Below, one piece after another: positions 56,498-64,000 of a DNA stretch of 64,000 nucleotides. The stretch is from Clostridium frigoris (GTDB lineage Bacteria > Bacillota > Clostridia > Clostridiales > Clostridiaceae). Where the stretch lies: positions 1 through 64,000 of the forward strand of contig NZ_JAHLDV010000005.1 of the NCBI RefSeq assembly GCF_018861865.1. The letters are read 5' to 3'. Made by a program: the position numbers and the translations under genes. Numbering within the stretch: position 1 is the stretch's first letter; every line of letters starts with the position of its first letter. A model generated the notes under the pieces. It saw only the letters and a list, made by a program, of their open reading frames with translations. It was not told where the DNA came from and did no database searches.

Positions 56498-57571
56498 TTG
56501 AAAAAAACGATTGGTTTAATATTTCAAACTGCAGCTGTATTTATTGGCACCATAGTAGGTGCAGGACTTGCTTCTGGTCAAGAAATAACTCAATTTTTCA
56601 GCACTTATGGATATGTAAGTTTTTGGGGTATTCTTGTATGTTGTTTAATTTATATTGTAATAAGTTCAATTATTGTTTCTATTAGTCTAAAACATAAATT
56701 AAGCTCCTATACTGAGCTTATTACTCTCGTAAGCCCAGGTTTTTTTGGTATCATTACAGATATTTTCACAAGCTTTTTCTTAGTAAGTGGTGCTGCCGTA
56801 ATTCTCGCTGGAAGTGGTGCACTTCTTCATCAATATTTTGGTATTTCAAAATGGATAGGGATTTTACTTATGTCTATGATCTCTTTATACACTGTCCTTA
56901 AAGATACTAAAGGATTAATCACTATAAATTCATTTATAGTTCCAACTCTAATTACAATTATTATAACCATATTTATTTTATATTTATTATTTTATAAAGA
57001 TATGGTAAGTGTTACTTATATAAAACAGATTCCCTCTTATAAAAACAATATAATACCTGTTCAATGGTTTTTTTCAGCCTTGCTTTATGCTGGTTTTAAT
57101 ATGTTGTGTTGTAGTGGCGTACTAGTACCCCTAAGTCAAGAAATTAAGTATAACCGAGTTCTTATTCCTGGAGTTATAATAGGTGCATTAGGTCTAACTA
57201 TCTTATGCTATTTGATAAATATAATGCTTTTATTAAACATTCCTCAAATTTTTAAATATGAAATTCCTCTTCTTTATATAACTCATCGTTTTGGTATGTT
57301 AATGCAAGTTCTTCTACTTTGTGTAATCTGGTGTGAAATGTTTTCAACTGAAGTTTCCAACATCTATAGTGTTGGAAAAACTCTAGAAAAAAAGTTTAAT
57401 ATTTCGTATAAGAAAGCTGTTTTATTAATACTCCTTATAGCTTTACCTATTTCTCAAATTGGCTTCAAAACTCTAATCAAAGTCCTCTATCCTGGTTTTG
57501 GTGCAATAAGTTTTATTTTTTTAATTCAATGCATTCTATTTTATAGGAAAACTACTAAAAGGCATAATTGA
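56498..57571 (+). CDS. YkvI-like membrane transporter
   Basis: 357 residues from a TTG about five bases after GGAGGAG. About ten TM helices. The N-terminal half IGTIVGAGLASGQEITQFF resembles the first TM of LeuT-fold (APC/NSS-related) carriers, where the unwound helix holds substrate or Na+. Family members are annotated YkvI or putative transporter; the substrate is unknown. The gene's stop overlaps the -35 of the promoter for the next radical SAM gene, so the two are only loosely linked. Confidence 0.85.
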   Translation: MKKTIGLIFQTAAVFIGTIVGAGLASGQEITQFFSTYGYVSFWGILVCCLIYIVISSIIVSISLKHKLSSYTELITLVSPGFFGIITDIFTSFFLVSGAAVILAGSGALLHQYFGISKWIGILLMSMISLYTVLKDTKGLITINSFIVPTLITIIITIFILYLLFYKDMVSVTYIKQIPSYKNNIIPVQWFFSALLYAGFNMLCCSGVLVPLSQEIKYNRVLIPGVIIGALGLTILCYLINIMLLLNIPQIFKYEIPLLYITHRFGMLMQVLLLCVIWCEMFSTEVSNIYSVGKTLEKKFNISYKKAVLLILLIALPISQIGFKTLIKVLYPGFGAISFIFLIQCILFYRKTTKRHN

Positions 57572-57597
57572 CATTGTACATATCGAAGTTGTACAAT
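57568..57597 (+). promoter_or_regulatory. Promoter with built-in palindrome for the radical SAM gene
   Basis: TTGACA (57568-57573), 18-base spacer, TACAAT (57592-57597). A perfect 8-bp inverted repeat ATTGTACA/TGTACAAT (57573-57580/57590-57597) fills the spacer and -10, as an operator for a dimeric repressor would. Confidence 0.7.
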
Positions 57598-57642
57598 TCT
57601 TGTATGTTCTAAAACTTGTAATTATAAATCAAGGAGATAAAA

Positions 57643-58581
57643 ATGATAAATAAAAACACAAAAGAGTTAGATGGTTCAACCTCCTTAGACATGCTAAAAA
57701 AATGCAATTTATGTCCTAGGAAATGTTTTATTAATAGATTAGATGGTGAATTAGGCTATTGCAACGCTTCTCAGTATATAAAAGTAGCTAAAGTTTCTTT
57801 ACATCATTGGGAAGAACCTTGCATTTCAGGTGAGTTAGGTTCTGGAACTGTGTTTTTTTCAAATTGTAATCTGAAATGTGTATTTTGTCAAAATTATAAA
57901 ATAAGTCATGAAGGTTTTGGAAAAATAATATCAATAACTCGCCTTAGTGAAATTTTTTTAGAGGAGCAGACAAGGGGGGCCTTGAATATAAATTTAGTTA
58001 CGCCAACTCATTATGTCCCACAGATAATAGCTGCCTTAAAGATGGCTAAAAAAGGCGGTCTTAGTATTCCTATTCTCTATAATTCAAATGGATATGAAAA
58101 TATAGAAACCATTAAGTCACTTATTGGACTAATTGACGTTTACCTCCCAGACTTAAAATATTATGCAGACAAATATGCCATTAAATATTCAAAAGCACCT
58201 AATTATTTTAATACTGCAAGTAAAGTTATTACTGAAATGTTCTGCCAAGTAGGCAAAGTAAAACTTGATGATAATGGTATAATTCAAAAGGGAGTAATAA
58301 TTAGACATCTAATGCTACCTGGCTTATTATTTGATTCTAAAAAAGTAATAGACTTCATACATGCTACCTTTAATAATGATGTTTATATTAGCTTAATGAA
58401 TCAATATACACCTATACATGTAGCCACTAAATATCCTGAAATAAACAAGACCATAAATCAAGCTCATTATGACGCTTTAATAAACTACTGCTTAAACTTA
58501 GGGATAACAAAATGTTTTATTCAAGACAGTGGGACTTCGTCTGCTGCTTTCATACCTGATTTTAATTTAAGTGGGATATAA
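57643..58581 (+). CDS. Radical SAM protein, pyruvate-formate-lyase-activase-like (PflX)
   Basis: 312 residues. An N-terminal accessory cysteine group CNLCPRKCFINRLDGELGYC, then the radical SAM CxxxCxxC in NCNLKCVFCQNYKIS. The TIM-barrel core continues with GALNINLVTPTHYVPQII and a glycine-rich YNSNGYEN. The family resembles pyruvate formate-lyase activases but lacks an adjacent glycyl radical enzyme, and none is in the window, so its real target is unknown. AAGGAG precedes the ATG. Its own promoter contains a palindrome. Confidence 0.9.
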   Translation: MINKNTKELDGSTSLDMLKKCNLCPRKCFINRLDGELGYCNASQYIKVAKVSLHHWEEPCISGELGSGTVFFSNCNLKCVFCQNYKISHEGFGKIISITRLSEIFLEEQTRGALNINLVTPTHYVPQIIAALKMAKKGGLSIPILYNSNGYENIETIKSLIGLIDVYLPDLKYYADKYAIKYSKAPNYFNTASKVITEMFCQVGKVKLDDNGIIQKGVIIRHLMLPGLLFDSKKVIDFIHATFNNDVYISLMNQYTPIHVATKYPEINKTINQAHYDALINYCLNLGITKCFIQDSGTSSAAFIPDFNLSGI

Positions 58582-58618
58582 TAAATAACACTACAATCTA
58601 TGCCGTTTTTTAACAATT

Positions 58619-58652
58619 AAAGGTCCCCATGATTTAATCATTGGGACCTTTA
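58619..58652. terminator. Bidirectional terminator
   Basis: AAAGGTCCC-C-ATGA/TCAT-T-GGGACCTTT stem with a short loop, between the convergent radical SAM (plus) and PAP2 (minus) genes. Confidence 0.92.
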
Positions 58653-58653
58653 A

Positions 58654-59319
58654 TTATTCTATATATGTTATGGTACCTCTTTTATGTAAATTAAATTTTA
58701 AATTCCTAAAAGAAAAATACAAAATAAAAGCAAATATTACGCCTGCAATCACATCTGCAAAATAATGTTGCTTTATAAACATAGTAGATAAAATTATAGA
58801 AACAGACATAATAATACAAATCACCTTTGTACATTTGCTGACCTTTTCAGATTCATAAATATACAAAGCTATAAGCACTGAATTTAAAACATGAATACTC
58901 GGAAAACAGTTGTAGGGGTTATCCGCCGCGTATAAATTCAAAACTAAATTGCTAAAGAAATCCGTTCCTAATATCAAAGGCCTCGGAACATAAGTTGGAT
59001 AAAAATAATATATTATATAACATGTAATCATACCTATATTTAAAGTTATAAGTAGTTTAAAATATTTTTCTTTATCTGCTATACATAAAATAACAGAAAA
59101 AACTGCTATAAATATATACCAAGATACGTAAGGTAATATAAAAAACTTATTAAAAGGTATGAGTTTATCTACAAATGTAAATAAGTCATTAGTATTTCCT
59201 CTATATTGATTAAGCATAGGATAAGTCAAACTTATTAATGGTATGCTTAGAGCAAATAATCCCCTTTTAATAACATCCTTCCATTGATATGTTACAATCT
59301 TCTTTTGTAATTGTTCCAT
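58654..59319 (-). CDS. PAP2-superfamily membrane protein
   Basis: 221 residues, about six TM helices. The phosphatase motifs are in the variant form of the inositol/lipid transferase branch: VPRPLILGTDF, CFPSIHVLNSV (in place of PSGH) and KQHYFADVIAGV. It may act on phosphatidylinositol-type or sphingolipid-like head groups, or be a lipid phosphatase. It starts 28 bases after the stop of the chemoreceptor gene, so they may be cotranscribed. A second, different PAP2 protein is at 44089. Confidence 0.85.
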   Translation of the reverse strand: MEQLQKKIVTYQWKDVIKRGLFALSIPLISLTYPMLNQYRGNTNDLFTFVDKLIPFNKFFILPYVSWYIFIAVFSVILCIADKEKYFKLLITLNIGMITCYIIYYFYPTYVPRPLILGTDFFSNLVLNLYAADNPYNCFPSIHVLNSVLIALYIYESEKVSKCTKVICIIMSVSIILSTMFIKQHYFADVIAGVIFAFILYFSFRNLKFNLHKRGTITYIE

Positions 59320-59347
59320 CTTTGTTTCCCTACTTCCCTAATAATAA

Positions 59348-61147
59348 CTATATCTTATATTTTTTCAAATCATCTTTAAATGAGCTTGTTATCTTTTTGA
59401 ACTCATATATACTGTCTATTAACTTCTTAATTTCATTTGTATAAGTTCCAACACTTGCACTTACCTCTTCTGAAGATGCAGAATTTTCTTCTGAAATTGC
59501 GGCTAACGACTCTATTGTTTCATATATTTTCCCAATAGACTTAGCTTCTCTATCTAAATCATTTATGGTATCTATCATTGCCGTTGAAACTGTTCTAACA
59601 GACATAGTAGCCTCATAACTTATATCTCTTACATCCTCTAATCCCTTAGTCTCATTTTGCAAGATATCATATTGGTCACCGATTTTATCAACAAGTACAT
59701 TAATATCCTTAACAAACTCAATTAGATTGCTGTTAATTTCTTCTACAGCACTCTTTGACTGTTCTGCAAGTTTTCTAACTTCATCTGCAACAACAGCGAA
59801 ACCTTTTCCTTGTTCCCCTGCACGAGCAGCCTCTATGGACGCATTAAGAGCAAGTAAGTTTGTTTGTTCAGAAATTTGAGAAACAATTGACACTATGCTT
59901 GTTATATCATGAGCCTTGGTTTCAAGCCTTATGCCATTATCCTTAACTCCCTTAAATTTTTCTAAAGTTCCAAGTATATTTTTACTCGTTTTATCTACAC
60001 TTTCATAGCTATTATTTATCTTTTCAAGAGCTTTTTCTAATTCATCCTTGTTGCCATTCTCATTTTTAACGATATTTGTGAGTGATCTAATGTTATCATT
60101 TAAAATTAAAACAGCATTTTCTGTACTCTCTGCTTGACTTACAGAGGTATCAGCCATTTGCTCAACTACTCCTGATATATCCTCTGAAGTATCTTTCATT
60201 CTACTAGAAATCACATTTATGTTTTGTGCAAAAGTATCCATTTCATCAGTCACACCTTTAAATTCAACAAAATCCGCTCTAAATCCTTTTTTATATTTTT
60301 TAATGTTTTTGTATAACTCTTCGTACTCATCGCAAGTAACTATATCTCCATCTTCAACATAATTATTGCTATTAATCTGGTCTATAGTTTGCATAATTAA
60401 CTTAAAAGGTCTTCCCATTATAAAAGACGCAAGACTTGATGCTACACCAGCAATTATAGAGAAACCTACTGCTTTTAAAATATCATCTGTACCAATCAAC
60501 ATCATTGCTCCAAGCAACGCTATAATAAAAGTAAATATTCCCACTTTACCATGCGTATTATTAACAAAGCCTAATGATAGTATTTTATTAATTTTATATG
60601 TTTTTTTATAATAAATATCCTTATCAAATGTAAGCTTTAAACTTAAGCTATCTGTAGTTTTTTCTAATTGCTCGATTTGAACTTTCTCACTAAAATACTC
60701 ACATGTACCATCCAATAGTCCTAAAAAATAATCGAACATCGCCCTCTTAGAATTATATGTAAAAATAGCTTCCCTACTTGAAATAGGAGTTATTCCCACT
60801 AAAGGCGGTTTTGCTCCAACAAATTTTTTTGTCATCACAACGTGTATATCAAACAGCGATTTCAAAAACGAGTACACATTTTCAGTGTTAAAAAATGCAG
60901 GAAAATCTCTATGGAAAGCTGTTAAATTATCTTTTCCTATGGTTCTCCATAGCACATCAATAGATATATTTTGATTTTTTGATATATCCCCAATTACATT
61001 TTTAACTTGGATATCATCCACATTTTCCACCGGTGAAAATATTTTTCTAGAATTCCACCCTACAGATTTCATCGCATTGTTAACTACATCATCCCCATAA
61101 AGCTTTCTACAAGTCTTCATCCAAGTTGCTACTACTGTTCCTTTCAT
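59348..61147 (-). CDS. Methyl-accepting chemotaxis protein with N-terminal H-NOX haem domain
   Basis: 599 residues. Residues ~1-185 are an H-NOX (HNOB) domain: W9, N74, proximal haem ligand H102 ([11 protein letters not shown]), P115, the YxSxR haem-propionate motif Y131-S133-R135 (YNSKR) and Y140. Two TM helices follow (~203-245), then a short HAMP-like stretch and a methyl-accepting signalling domain with the hairpin tip [41 protein letters not shown] (read in parts). In the related thermophilic clostridial Tar4, W9, N74 and Y140 stabilise bound O2. The protein should steer the cell or its signalling by O2 or NO. Confidence 0.95.
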   Translation of the reverse strand: MKGTVVATWMKTCRKLYGDDVVNNAMKSVGWNSRKIFSPVENVDDIQVKNVIGDISKNQNISIDVLWRTIGKDNLTAFHRDFPAFFNTENVYSFLKSLFDIHVVMTKKFVGAKPPLVGITPISSREAIFTYNSKRAMFDYFLGLLDGTCEYFSEKVQIEQLEKTTDSLSLKLTFDKDIYYKKTYKINKILSLGFVNNTHGKVGIFTFIIALLGAMMLIGTDDILKAVGFSIIAGVASSLASFIMGRPFKLIMQTIDQINSNNYVEDGDIVTCDEYEELYKNIKKYKKGFRADFVEFKGVTDEMDTFAQNINVISSRMKDTSEDISGVVEQMADTSVSQAESTENAVLILNDNIRSLTNIVKNENGNKDELEKALEKINNSYESVDKTSKNILGTLEKFKGVKDNGIRLETKAHDITSIVSIVSQISEQTNLLALNASIEAARAGEQGKGFAVVADEVRKLAEQSKSAVEEINSNLIEFVKDINVLVDKIGDQYDILQNETKGLEDVRDISYEATMSVRTVSTAMIDTINDLDREAKSIGKIYETIESLAAISEENSASSEEVSASVGTYTNEIKKLIDSIYEFKKITSSFKDDLKKYKI

Positions 61148-61465
61148 AATAACAGTTCCCCCCCTTATTTATATATCACTTACCTTTTGTTTTTTTAATC
61201 AATTGTTAATTTACATCTATTATTGCATATTTCATACATACTATTTATTATAAACTATTAGTAGTGTTTTGTTAACACTATTAATTATTAATTAATCATT
61301 TTTATTCTACAATTAATGCTAATTTTCATTTGTAAATGATATATTCATAAAAAAATATGCCTCACAATAAGAATAGTACACCCCATATATATCCTGGGTG
61401 CAGTCACCCCTTACATATCAATTATACCATTCTTTGTAAGTCATATCTTACCATTAAAATAATAA
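61148..61465. other. Intergenic upstream of the H-NOX chemoreceptor
   Basis: Holds an inverted repeat TACACCC/GGGTGCA (61377-61383/61396-61402, one G-U) with a second GGGGTGA box beside it, and a TATAAT-like element with extended TGG on the minus strand near 61430-61424. The rest is AT-rich with no gene. It may be a leader of the chemoreceptor mRNA or the terminator of the gene at 61466. Confidence 0.5.
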
Positions 61466-62131
61466 TTATAACTTAAACTGTATACTATCTAGTTTTGCAA
61501 TTACTTTAATGTCGTTATGTGGAACTGTATCAGTTTTTAATGAAATTCTATTACTGAGTAACAATACTTTGTTACTATCTAATTTCTTTATTTGCCTTAA
61601 AACTCTTTCCCCATTATAATCTAATAATGATATAGAATTATTTTCTATCTCATGAGTCAGATGAGCAAATGCAACATCTCCACTGCAAATTCTAAACCCC
61701 TGCATATCATCGTTTTCTATTTCTAAAAATAAAACTTTATCTTGAGCATATCCCTCTACTTTATTTGATATTATTGGCATTTGTCTCATACCAATAGCTT
61801 TAACTAGATCATATTTATAGATGACAACATCTTTTAAAACTGAGCTAAATGCATCATTCCAAACTTCATTTACTTTTCCAGCAATTGGCCTCTCAAGTTT
61901 TGGATTTCTTTCATCCCCTTTGGGATCATCTTCAAACGCCACTGATCTATCTTCTATTTCTTCTCCTAAAATTTTAGATATTTTTTCTAAAAGTTTTTCA
62001 TTTATAACTTTTTTACCTAATTCGATATCATTAATAAATCCTTCAGAAACTCCAATTTTTTTACCTAATTGTTTTTGGCTTACCTCTTTTGTTTCTCTTA
62101 CTTGTTTAATCCTATCTCCTACTCTACTCAT
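61466..62131 (-). CDS. XRE-type regulator with S24-like C-terminal domain
   Basis: 221 residues from the ATG at 62131 (GGCGGAG just upstream). N-terminal helix-turn-helix (~1-60, GDRIKQVRETKEVSQKQLGKKIGVSEGFINDIELGKK, read in parts). The C-terminal ~100 residues follow the LexA/S24 peptidase pattern around DMQGFRICSGDVAFAHL and NGERVLRQIKKL, but the catalytic Ser (GDSM) position is Asp (NDDM) and the catalytic Lys is not visible, so it is probably not self-cleaving. It may bind its own promoter. No prophage surrounds it. Confidence 0.85.
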   Translation of the reverse strand: MSRVGDRIKQVRETKEVSQKQLGKKIGVSEGFINDIELGKKVINEKLLEKISKILGEEIEDRSVAFEDDPKGDERNPKLERPIAGKVNEVWNDAFSSVLKDVVIYKYDLVKAIGMRQMPIISNKVEGYAQDKVLFLEIENDDMQGFRICSGDVAFAHLTHEIENNSISLLDYNGERVLRQIKKLDSNKVLLLSNRISLKTDTVPHNDIKVIAKLDSIQFKL

Positions 62132-62247
62132 AATTCTCCGCCTTTCCAATTGAATAATTATTTTTAATCATTTAATTATAATTTTACACCATTTACGGTA
62201 TATATAAAAATTTTTATTTAAAATTTGTAACTATTTGTACAACAAAA

Positions 62248-62282
62248 TATAAATCCTCTACTTATAGCAGAAGATTTATATA
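62248..62282 (-). terminator. Terminator after the DUF3783-like gene
   Basis: ATAAATCYTCTRC/GYAGAGGATTTAT-type stem (62249-62261/62268-62280) with a short loop, followed on the minus strand by ATTTTG. Confidence 0.65.
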
Positions 62283-62296
62283 ATGCATCATGTACT

Positions 62297-62674
62297 TTAT
62301 TTACTTTTCTTATAAGCTTCTCTTTCTGCAATCAGATGATGCATAAGATAATTGACTGTCCAATTTATAGACGTTGGTGTTACTGCTGCAAGTATTGTAT
62401 CGCTGCTTTTAATTTGTCTTATGTCATCAATTAGCTCATACAATTCCTTGTCTTCAAAATTACTAAATATAAGTAATTTTTCATTAGGTAATTCAGTATT
62501 AACCTTTATTTTTTTAATATCTTGTAATACTTCCCTAATTGTTACATTGCCCATATTTTTCTCAATTACTCTGCAAGGTAATATGTTTTGTTTTGCCAAT
62601 AACTCATTAAGTACTTCTTCCTCAACACCCGTTAGTCCATATGCAAGGATGCTTTTTTCATTAATAAGATTCAC
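62297..62674 (-). CDS. DUF3783-like protein
   Basis: 125 residues. The C-terminal LLIFSNFEDKELYELIDDIRQ and ILAAVTPTSINWTVNYLMHHLIAE resemble the DUF3783 family (the PTxxNW pattern). The first ~60 residues are an alpha/beta segment (YGLTGVEEEVLNELLA). The family has no known function. GGGGG stands upstream of the ATG. It lies 52 bases downstream of the cyclophilin gene stop on the same strand. Confidence 0.75.
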   Translation of the reverse strand: MNLINEKSILAYGLTGVEEEVLNELLAKQNILPCRVIEKNMGNVTIREVLQDIKKIKVNTELPNEKLLIFSNFEDKELYELIDDIRQIKSSDTILAAVTPTSINWTVNYLMHHLIAEREAYKKSK

Positions 62675-62725
62675 ACTATATCCCCCCTACAATTTATTAT
62701 TTTTACTGATTTGGTTGATGTATAC

Positions 62726-63244
62726 TTATTTTATTTTTTTTGGCTCACTGTACTCAATTCCTAAAGTATCAACACTCATGCTTTTTATTTTTTGTTCTTT
62801 ATTTGGTTTATCTCTAAAATCTCTTTTTACCTTAGCTATTTCTAAAGCATCTTCCAATCCCTCAGTTACCTTACCAAAAGCTGCATAACTTCCATCTAAA
62901 TGATAAGAATTAGCTACCATTATAAAGAACTGACTTCCTGCTGAATCCGAATCATTAGATCTAGCCATTGATAAAACACCTGTTGAATGTTTTAAATCAT
63001 TTTTAAATTTATTAGAAGAAAACTCACCTTTTATAGAATAATCTGGTCCACCTACGCCTGTTCCTTCAGGACAACCGCCTTGAATCATAAATCCTGGAAT
63101 TACTCTATGAAAAATAAGTCCATTATAAAAACCCTTGTTTATAAGACTAATAAAATTATTTACCGTATTCGGTGCAACTTCTGGATATAACTCAGCCTTT
63201 ATCACTTTTCCATCTTGCATATTAATTGTAACTATTGGATTCAT
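62726..63244 (-). CDS. Cyclophilin-type peptidyl-prolyl cis-trans isomerase
   Basis: 172 residues, no signal peptide, so cytoplasmic. Cyclophilin motifs: VNNFISLINKGFYNGLIFHRVIPGFMIQGGCPEG (read in parts; Arg and Phe of the active site), GVLSMARSNDSDSAGSQFFI and HLDGSYAAFGKV. Catalyses proline isomerisation in folding. GGAGAG precedes the ATG. The C-terminal tail is Lys-rich (EYSEPKKIK). Confidence 0.95.
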   Translation of the reverse strand: MNPIVTINMQDGKVIKAELYPEVAPNTVNNFISLINKGFYNGLIFHRVIPGFMIQGGCPEGTGVGGPDYSIKGEFSSNKFKNDLKHSTGVLSMARSNDSDSAGSQFFIMVANSYHLDGSYAAFGKVTEGLEDALEIAKVKRDFRDKPNKEQKIKSMSVDTLGIEYSEPKKIK

Positions 63245-63387
63245 ATATTTATCTCTCCTTTATGTTATCTATTCATATTAAATTATATCACATTTTATAT
63301 CATTTACTATTTTTTATATATAAGGACACTCTCAAAAATAATTAGTTAAGACCTATCTATTCTTAAGAATGTCATTCTAATTAAAAA

Positions 63388-63828
63388 TTAAATGTTTTCC
63401 TTACCAACGCTTATCTGTAAACTCATTTTTTCTTGTGGTTCTTCTAATTTTATTTGGATATTTCCTCCTGGAAGTATTATCAAAGAATATTCTTCTAGCA
63501 TGTCAATCGCTCGATTTATATCAATATTAACTATATCTATTTCTAAATTATCTAATGTTTCTCCTTTATCATACTTATAGCCAATATTTAAACCACCAAA
63601 TGTAGTTGTATCTTTGAATTGTTTATCATCATTTGTAATAATTAAATGCGCAATGTTCTTATTTCCTTCAAATTTACATACTAAATGGTTTATAACACAT
63701 AAGCAATTATTTTGCACGGGATTATCTATAGTTATACAATTAATTTTATTTATCCCTTCAATTTTCATATCAAATGTATCCTGATCTACCTTGTATTCAT
63801 TATCTTTTTTAAATTGAAATACTCTCAT
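63388..63828 (-). CDS. Hypothetical protein, 146 residues
   Basis: No family recognised. Soluble, rich in Asp, Asn, Ile and Lys, beta-looking with a helical segment ~105-115 (NRAIDMLEEYSLIILPGG). Contains a CLCVINHLVC stretch with two Cys. An SD AAGGTG precedes the ATG. It is the last gene before the right edge; the 172 bases after it hold no visible feature. Confidence 0.7.
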   Translation of the reverse strand: MRVFQFKKDNEYKVDQDTFDMKIEGINKINCITIDNPVQNNCLCVINHLVCKFEGNKNIAHLIITNDDKQFKDTTTFGGLNIGYKYDKGETLDNLEIDIVNIDINRAIDMLEEYSLIILPGGNIQIKLEEPQEKMSLQISVGKENI

Positions 63829-64000
63829 TTCATCACCTTATTTCTGTTGTTTCTTTGTATAGTTTATACTATTCACCTAGTCATGCTATTGCTATAATTA
63901 ATTTTATTATAAGTACCTTATGTTATTTAAATGGAATTTAAAAATTGGGTATTTAGCTTATACTAGCTAATTTTACATCCCAGAATAAAAACAAAAACAG

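Noticed and set aside
62352-62888. 178-codon plus-strand frame
   Set aside because: Antisense to the DUF3783-like and cyclophilin genes, which are clear family members.

Overview
The window is AT-rich, densely coded chromosome from an anaerobic, spore-forming low-GC Gram-positive. Spore genes (spoIIE, yabP, yabQ, spoVT, spoVG, a SpoVB-type flippase), strong AGGAGG-type ribosome binding sites, TTG and GTG starts, a formate-tetrahydrofolate ligase, an [FeFe]-hydrogenase-like protein and the gene order all point to Clostridium sensu stricto. I cannot name the species. I see no insertion sequence, prophage or CRISPR array. The window looks like core chromosome, not an accessory island.

Layout. 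1-62 is the 5' end of a 16S rRNA gene leaving the window on the left, with a perfect-consensus rrn promoter at 273-301. From 688 to 39500 almost everything is on the minus strand: murD, glyS (with a T-box leader), tRNA-Asn, lysS, greA, an unknown gene, dusB, coaX, fhs, then the conserved Firmicute block ftsH-hpt-tilS-spoIIE, ten tRNA genes, yabR-divIC-yabQ-yabP-rqcP-hup-mazG-spoVB-spoVT-prsA-mfd-pth, then htrA with a two-component system, prs, glmU, spoVG and purR. Apart from local insertions (prsA, hup, the tRNA array) this follows the Bacillus subtilis mfd-to-coaX and purR-spoVG-glmU-prs-pth order. It joins envelope and peptidoglycan synthesis, division, sporulation, nucleotide salvage and ribosome maintenance.

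From 39795 onward genes lie on both strands, separated by bidirectional terminators: murC, small membrane and hypothetical proteins, tRNA-Pro behind two perfect tandem promoters, a group-B-like [FeFe]-hydrogenase, phosphatases, an SH3-like protein, a 34-residue lysine-rich small protein, an ABC-F protein, an RlmI-like RNA methyltransferase, ComB, a PucR-type regulator with an MsmX/UgpC-type ATPase, two radical SAM proteins, a lipoprotein, a YkvI-like transporter, a chemoreceptor with an N-terminal H-NOX haem domain, an XRE/S24-like regulator, a DUF3783-like protein and a cyclophilin.

The most interesting items are: (1) a structured RNA element present twice (minus strand 21945-22118, plus strand 46257-46385), with a covarying closing helix, a possible pseudoknot and a conserved anti-SD/SD pair, which I do not recognise; (2) an H-NOX chemoreceptor that keeps every residue of the known O2-binding pocket; (3) an array of ten tRNA genes with five initiator tRNA copies arranged as partial duplications of a Leu-fMet-Met block; (4) several operator-like palindromes and unusual promoters. 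Start codons were chosen by Shine-Dalgarno (SD) spacing, so several genes are shorter than the longest open frame.
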